Positions 60,734 through 64,000 of a DNA stretch of 64,000 nt are shown here, piece by piece; position 1 is the stretch's first letter; every line of letters starts with the position of its first letter. A model generated the notes under the pieces. It was not told where the DNA came from. It searched no databases and was given only the letters and a program-made list of their open reading frames with translations. The position numbers were made by a program, and so were the translations under genes. The stretch comes from Bacilli bacterium (GTDB lineage Bacteria > Bacillota_I > Bacilli_A > RF39 > UBA660). The DNA is taken from NCBI GenBank assembly GCA_017541885.1, contig JAFXYF010000001.1, positions 58,643-122,642 of the forward strand, in the 5' to 3' direction.

Positions 60734-61166
60734 AATACCCTATTATTCTAAAGTAACTATCTTGGAGTCTAGTTATTATTCTATATTCTTTTCCTTTAAG
60801 ACCAAAGTGTCCATCTTTCCAAGATTTAATTGTAAAACTTGTTTTATCTTTTGAATCAAAGAAATATAGTGTCTTATTATTATCTTCTTTACTTACTTCT
60901 TCTGTTTCTTCTTTAGCAGTTAGTAAAAGATTTACAAGTGCAGTTATTTCTTTTGTATTACTGATTGTACTTTCAAAGTTTTTTTCATGATCAAGTATTA
61001 TTACTTTAGTAGTTTCTCTTAATTTATCTTCTGTTTTTGGATCAGATATATCAAGTATATCGTCTTGTGGGAAGATTACATTAATAATTGCGATTAAAGC
61101 TACTATAGCAAGTACAACAGTAATTACTCTTCTTCTTAGATATTTATTACCAATATATTTCTTCAT
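60732..61166 (-). CDS. anchored hypothetical protein
   Basis: 144 residues: basic start, one membrane helix (about 12-30), then a 110-residue exported domain of mixed strands and helices ending 'RIITRLQDSYFRIIGY'. No family recognised. It follows the coiled-coil membrane protein by 8 bp. Confidence 0.5.
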   Translation of the reverse strand: MKKYIGNKYLRRRVITVVLAIVALIAIINVIFPQDDILDISDPKTEDKLRETTKVIILDHEKNFESTISNTKEITALVNLLLTAKEETEEVSKEDNNKTLYFFDSKDKTSFTIKSWKDGHFGLKGKEYRIITRLQDSYFRIIGY

Positions 61167-61174
61167 TTAATCAC

Positions 61175-61669
61175 CTATCTTTTTTTATCTTTGTTATTAT
61201 CATTATGTGCATCAATAATTATTAAAATACTACATCCTGTAATACATAGTCCAATCATCATAACAAGATACCATGGAGAGTTTCCATCTCCTGATGAGTA
61301 TCCAGCAAATGTTCCTAATACCATTGATGCTATACCTATTACTAGTAATACTATTCCAAGAATAGTTCTAGTTCTTTTTTCTTGTTCTAGTTTTTCTTGC
61401 TCTATTCTTTTTTGTTCTAACTCAAGTTCTTTAATTTTACTTTTTTCTTCAATATATTTTTCAATAATATTTGGTTTCTTTTGTTTTTGTTCTTCTTGTT
61501 CTAATTTGTTTTTATGCTTTAAGGCAATTAATTCTTTTTTTGCTTCATGTCTTGTGGTAAATTTTTCTTTCCAATCTTTCTCATTATTATCCATTTGTTT
61601 TGCGACAATTTTCTCCACATCAGCTTCAACTGATGTTATTTTATTCTTTATATCAAATTTTAATTTCAT
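61175..61669 (-). CDS. coiled-coil protein with two C-terminal membrane helices
   Basis: 164 residues. Lys/Glu-rich helix (about 10-105) that should form a cytoplasmic coiled coil, then two membrane helices (about 106-128 and 137-158). No family recognised. Starts an operon with the next protein and has two consecutive extended -10 boxes upstream. Confidence 0.5.
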   Translation of the reverse strand: MKLKFDIKNKITSVEADVEKIVAKQMDNNEKDWKEKFTTRHEAKKELIALKHKNKLEQEEQKQKKPNIIEKYIEEKSKIKELELEQKRIEQEKLEQEKRTRTILGIVLLVIGIASMVLGTFAGYSSGDGNSPWYLVMMIGLCITGCSILIIIDAHNDNNKDKKR

Positions 61670-61710
61670 ACATTCACCTTTTTCTCTGCTTATTATTATA
61701 ATTCATTTAT

Positions 61711-61730
61711 ATTATAGCACAATTATAGCA
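61711..61730 (-). promoter_or_regulatory. two extended -10 boxes in tandem
   Basis: TGCTATAAT occurs twice, at 61722-61730 and 61711-61719, 11 bp apart on the minus strand, ahead of the coiled-coil gene. Two alternative start sites are likely. Confidence 0.6.
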
Positions 61731-61731
61731 C

Positions 61732-61755
61732 AAAAAAACTAGCCTTTCGACTAGT
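61732..61755 (-). terminator. short terminator upstream of the tandem -10 boxes
   Basis: Stem ACTAG/CTAGT with eight-base loop and seven T; would stop transcripts arriving from the repeat/MMPL side. Confidence 0.5.
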
Positions 61756-61766
61756 GAAAATCTAAT

Positions 61767-61874
61767 GGAGCGACATTTTGTCATATACACGCAAAATATC
61801 ACGTTATATAAGGCAATCGATAAACTCAATTGCTAAATGAAATATAACATACATTTTGACAAAAGAAAAGCTCC
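61767..61874 (-). repeat. dispersed repeat, copy B, with GGAGC/GCTCC ends
   Basis: 108 bp bounded by GGAGC and its complement GCTCC; near each end a TTTTGTCA-like stretch recurs in inverted order. The minus-strand reading aligns with 23741-23840 (shared TTTAGCAATTGAG). No ORF. Looks like a miniature element or an extragenic repeat. Confidence 0.45.
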
Positions 61875-61875
61875 T

Positions 61876-61906
61876 AAATTAAAAGTGGGAATTTGTACTC
61901 CCACTT
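61876..61906 (-). terminator. probable terminator of the MMPL gene
   Basis: Stem AAGTGGGA/TCCCACTT with eight-base loop, T-rich tail broken by two A; 124 bp downstream of the stop codon. Confidence 0.55.
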
Positions 61907-62029
61907 AACTCGTAATATCTTAATCTTCCGATAGTATTTTAAAATTAACACTAAAGTTATCAAGTGATTTTTTTAATTATTTTGTTTTATATACTTTTGT
62001 TTTTTTCATTATTTTTAACACATAGTAAC

Positions 62030-64000
62030 CTACTTGGTTTCCTTATAATAGCCTTTTCTACAGATAAATTTATCAGTAGCTGCTAATACACCAGGTAATA
62101 CTAGTAAAATCAATAATGCTGCAACAAATGTACCTTGTGATATAGTTTCACATATTTTTGCTGCAATAGCAGAAGCAAATCCTGCAACTACTAATGTAAC
62201 AATTATCAAAATTGATGAAGAACTAATTATAGTATGAATAGAACCATTGTAAGCATTTACTATCGCATCTTTTACTCCCATTGTTAATCTTGACTCTCGG
62301 TAATATTCAGTATATACAATAGCATAATCTATTGTTGCTCCCATTAAAATTGCTTGAACTATTAAAAGTGAAATAAAATATACTGAACCACCAAATAGAG
62401 ATATGGCACTCATGGTAGTATATACTGCTGTCTGAATAATTAAAACTAGAACTAAAGGGATAATTAAATCTTTAAAAGTTAATGCAACAACAATAAATAT
62501 AAATATCATCGTTAAAATTGTTATTCTATTTAATTCACCATTAAATGTTTTACTCATTTCAACTGCCATAGGAGAGTTACCAACAACATAGATATCTTCT
62601 TTATCGCCAATTCTATCATGAATATCATTTATAAAATTAAATGTTTCCTGTTCTTCAAATGGATAACTTGTATTTAATACTATTCTAGAATATTTGGATG
62701 ATACTATCATTTTTTTTGATTTATCTACAGTCTTTTTTGCATCAATTATTTTGTTTCTTTTATCTTTATCAATGAAATTATCAAATCTAGAATCAGTTAA
62801 TATGTCATCATTTATATAATTGATAAATTCTTCTATTGTCATTTTCCAAGAATCATTGTATTCATTACTACTTCCATAATACATATAAACTAAATCAATT
62901 AATGATTGATCTAAATTATCACTTAATACTTTTAATGTTCCAAAAGCTTCGTTTGAAGTATATTTTATATTATTTAATGAATTACTCATTAATTTATTAA
63001 TTGTATTAAGTTTTTCTTTCTTACTAGGATCAAAGCTACTTGAATAATCTTTATTATTCATTACATTGTTTACAATAAAATTAACATAGTTATATAAAGA
63101 TATTTCCTGTCCATTTTTTATATATTTTGAATTGTATAAACTAAATAGTAAACTTATTTTTTCGCTATCTATCCCAAGTAATGAGCTTAAACTAGAAGCA
63201 CTATATTTTGTACTATTTAATGTACTAGTCATTACCTCTTTTACTAGATTTAATTCTTTTAGTTGTGATGAACTAATTTTATCTTTTAATAATTCATTAT
63301 TGGAATTGCTTATTATTAAATTACATAACTCCAATGGAGTTAATTTTGTATCTTTAGTGTTATAGTCATAAACTCCATATATCATTTTAGTTTTTTCTTC
63401 ACTTGTACCTGTAATACTACTAATTTCGCTATAACTATATAAAGTATTTGTATTGTTTACAACCTTATATGCTAAACCTAATTTATCTGTATTACCTTCA
63501 ATATATTTTGATATCATTTGATTATTTTGATTGTCATAAATAAAATTAACTAGATTTTTAATTGAAATATTTTTTAAATTGTTGCTTTTATAATCGTAAA
63601 TACCATATATAAAACTTACTATATTTTTATCTTGAGATAATGTATCACTTAAACTATTAACATCATATTTCGTACTAATATTAGACATTATATATGCAGC
63701 TAATTTAAGTGATTTTAAATTACTTTCGCTAAAAGATGATGTTATTTCTTCATTACCAAGCAAAGTATTTACAAAATTTAATGGTGTCATGGTATAACTT
63801 CCAGTAACATTACCAGTAATAGCATAATTTAATTTTGCAGCACTTTCATCATCTATTCCAAACATATCATATAAGTTAGTATTAGGAAGTGATTTATCAT
63901 AATATGTATTTAGATTTATAATATTATTTAATGAACTAATAGTTTCATCTGAAAAATAAGATTTATATTTATCATCATTTGAAATACTAATAGCAGTATT
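62030..64000 (-). CDS. MMPL-family membrane protein with repeated extracellular domain, 5' end outside window
   Basis: 656 residues visible; the frame is open through base 64000, so an apparent ATG at 63865 is internal. The C-terminal 200 residues are half of an MMPL/RND transporter: 'YVVGNSPMAVEMSKTF', five or six helices, and 'ILMGATIDYAIVYTEYYRE' in place of the usual GxxxDY. The preceding ~430 residues form an extracellular loop of about five degenerate units of 75-80 residues, each with 'IYGIYDY'- and 'ISIKNLVNFI'-like parts. Lipid or polyketide export, or a surface role, is typical for MMPL. Confidence 0.75.
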   Translation of the reverse strand, partial: NTAISISNDDKYKSYFSDETISSLNNIINLNTYYDKSLPNTNLYDMFGIDDESAAKLNYAITGNVTGSYTMTPLNFVNTLLGNEEITSSFSESNLKSLKLAAYIMSNISTKYDVNSLSDTLSQDKNIVSFIYGIYDYKSNNLKNISIKNLVNFIYDNQNNQMISKYIEGNTDKLGLAYKVVNNTNTLYSYSEISSITGTSEEKTKMIYGVYDYNTKDTKLTPLELCNLIISNSNNELLKDKISSSQLKELNLVKEVMTSTLNSTKYSASSLSSLLGIDSEKISLLFSLYNSKYIKNGQEISLYNYVNFIVNNVMNNKDYSSSFDPSKKEKLNTINKLMSNSLNNIKYTSNEAFGTLKVLSDNLDQSLIDLVYMYYGSSNEYNDSWKMTIEEFINYINDDILTDSRFDNFIDKDKRNKIIDAKKTVDKSKKMIVSSKYSRIVLNTSYPFEEQETFNFINDIHDRIGDKEDIYVVGNSPMAVEMSKTFNGELNRITILTMIFIFIVVALTFKDLIIPLVLVLIIQTAVYTTMSAISLFGGSVYFISLLIVQAILMGATIDYAIVYTEYYRESRLTMGVKDAIVNAYNGSIHTIISSSSILIIVTLVVAGFASAIAAKICETISQGTFVAALLILLVLPGVLAATDKFICRKGYYKETK

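Noticed and set aside
61191..61742. 183-residue plus-strand frame opposite the coiled-coil gene
   Set aside because: Ser/Phe/Ile composition is that of a shadow of the Lys/Glu-rich coiled coil; it runs through the tandem -10 boxes and terminator.
1..64000. UGA read as tryptophan (Mollicutes code)
   Set aside because: Trp is encoded by TGG throughout and TGA occurs as a stop (for example in the overlapping Fic/antitoxin pair region and the broken XRE frame).

Overview
The window is AT-rich (codons and intergenic DNA strongly A/T-biased), uses ordinary stops with TGG for Trp, and most genes (about 50 of 60) lie on the minus strand. Gene content points to an anaerobic, low-GC Bacillota lineage of the Bacilli / Mollicutes-adjacent gut type (RF39-like): oxygen-independent ribonucleotide reductase (nrdD/nrdG), a Gram-positive glmS ribozyme, an HrcA-type CIRCE operator, DnaE, spore-coat genes of the cotJ type, an LCP wall-polymer ligase, and SipW/ER-type signal peptidases. 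The taxonomic placement is an inference from gene families, not a database match.

Layout. 1-4.4 kb: small envelope proteins, an ABC-F ATPase and a four-TM protein that I identify as OapA. 4.39-5.06 kb: a strikingly GC-richer, ORF-free block with a perfect TTGACA-17-TATAAT promoter and an intrinsic terminator, about 630 nt long and directly upstream of oapA; this is best explained as an OLE (ornate, large, extremophilic) RNA. 5.1-7.7 kb: secreted wall-acting proteins, two of which share a common N-terminal module. 7.8-15 kb: sirtuin, a DUF2975/XRE/DUF4173-like membrane-stress module, an ABC transporter and an S66 peptidase. 15-17.1 kb: an N-domain-less ClpB under CIRCE control. 17.2-21.5 kb: DUF5662, GNAT, and a three-gene ABC-2 exporter preceded by two tandem copies of a structured, terminator-bearing RNA that looks like an orphan tandem riboswitch. 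21.5-22.5 kb: cotJC and a cotJA-cotJB fusion. 22.6-23.9 kb: tRNA-His, a zinc-ribbon protein, a frameshifted XRE regulator and a dispersed repeat.

23.9-31.7 kb: haemolysin-III protein, a three-gene cluster of coiled-coil / WXG-like / hydrolase-fold proteins, CsaA, a SipW-like signal peptidase, a TtcA-like PP-loop enzyme, an XRE membrane protein and GT-C glycosyltransferase. 31.7-34.7 kb (plus strand): GtrII-like glycosyltransferase and LCP ligase. 34.7-36.9 kb: a 43-residue membrane protein, then glmS with its self-cleaving leader. 36.9-45.4 kb: a zinc-ribbon membrane protein paired with a D1-only Clp-type AAA+ ATPase, a UDG-fold protein, CDF transporter, polyprenyl synthase, lspA, dnaE and rpmB. 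45.5-51.6 kb: typA, DedA, a candidate type I toxin-antitoxin locus, a Cof-type phosphatase and an acyl-CoA synthetase. 51.7-56.2 kb: a Lys/Glu-rich anchored protein, DUF5305 plus a signal-peptidase-like protein lacking the catalytic Ser, and a Fic/VbhA-type toxin-antitoxin pair. 56.2-59.2 kb: nrdG, a 51-residue reductase-associated protein and nrdD. 59.5-64 kb: a GT4 glycosyltransferase, two anchored small proteins, a second repeat copy and a truncated MMPL-family protein with a repeated extracellular domain.

The most interesting items are the OLE RNA/OapA pair, the tandem riboswitch-like RNAs before the ABC-2 exporter, and the small hydrophobic ORF with an opposing short RNA.
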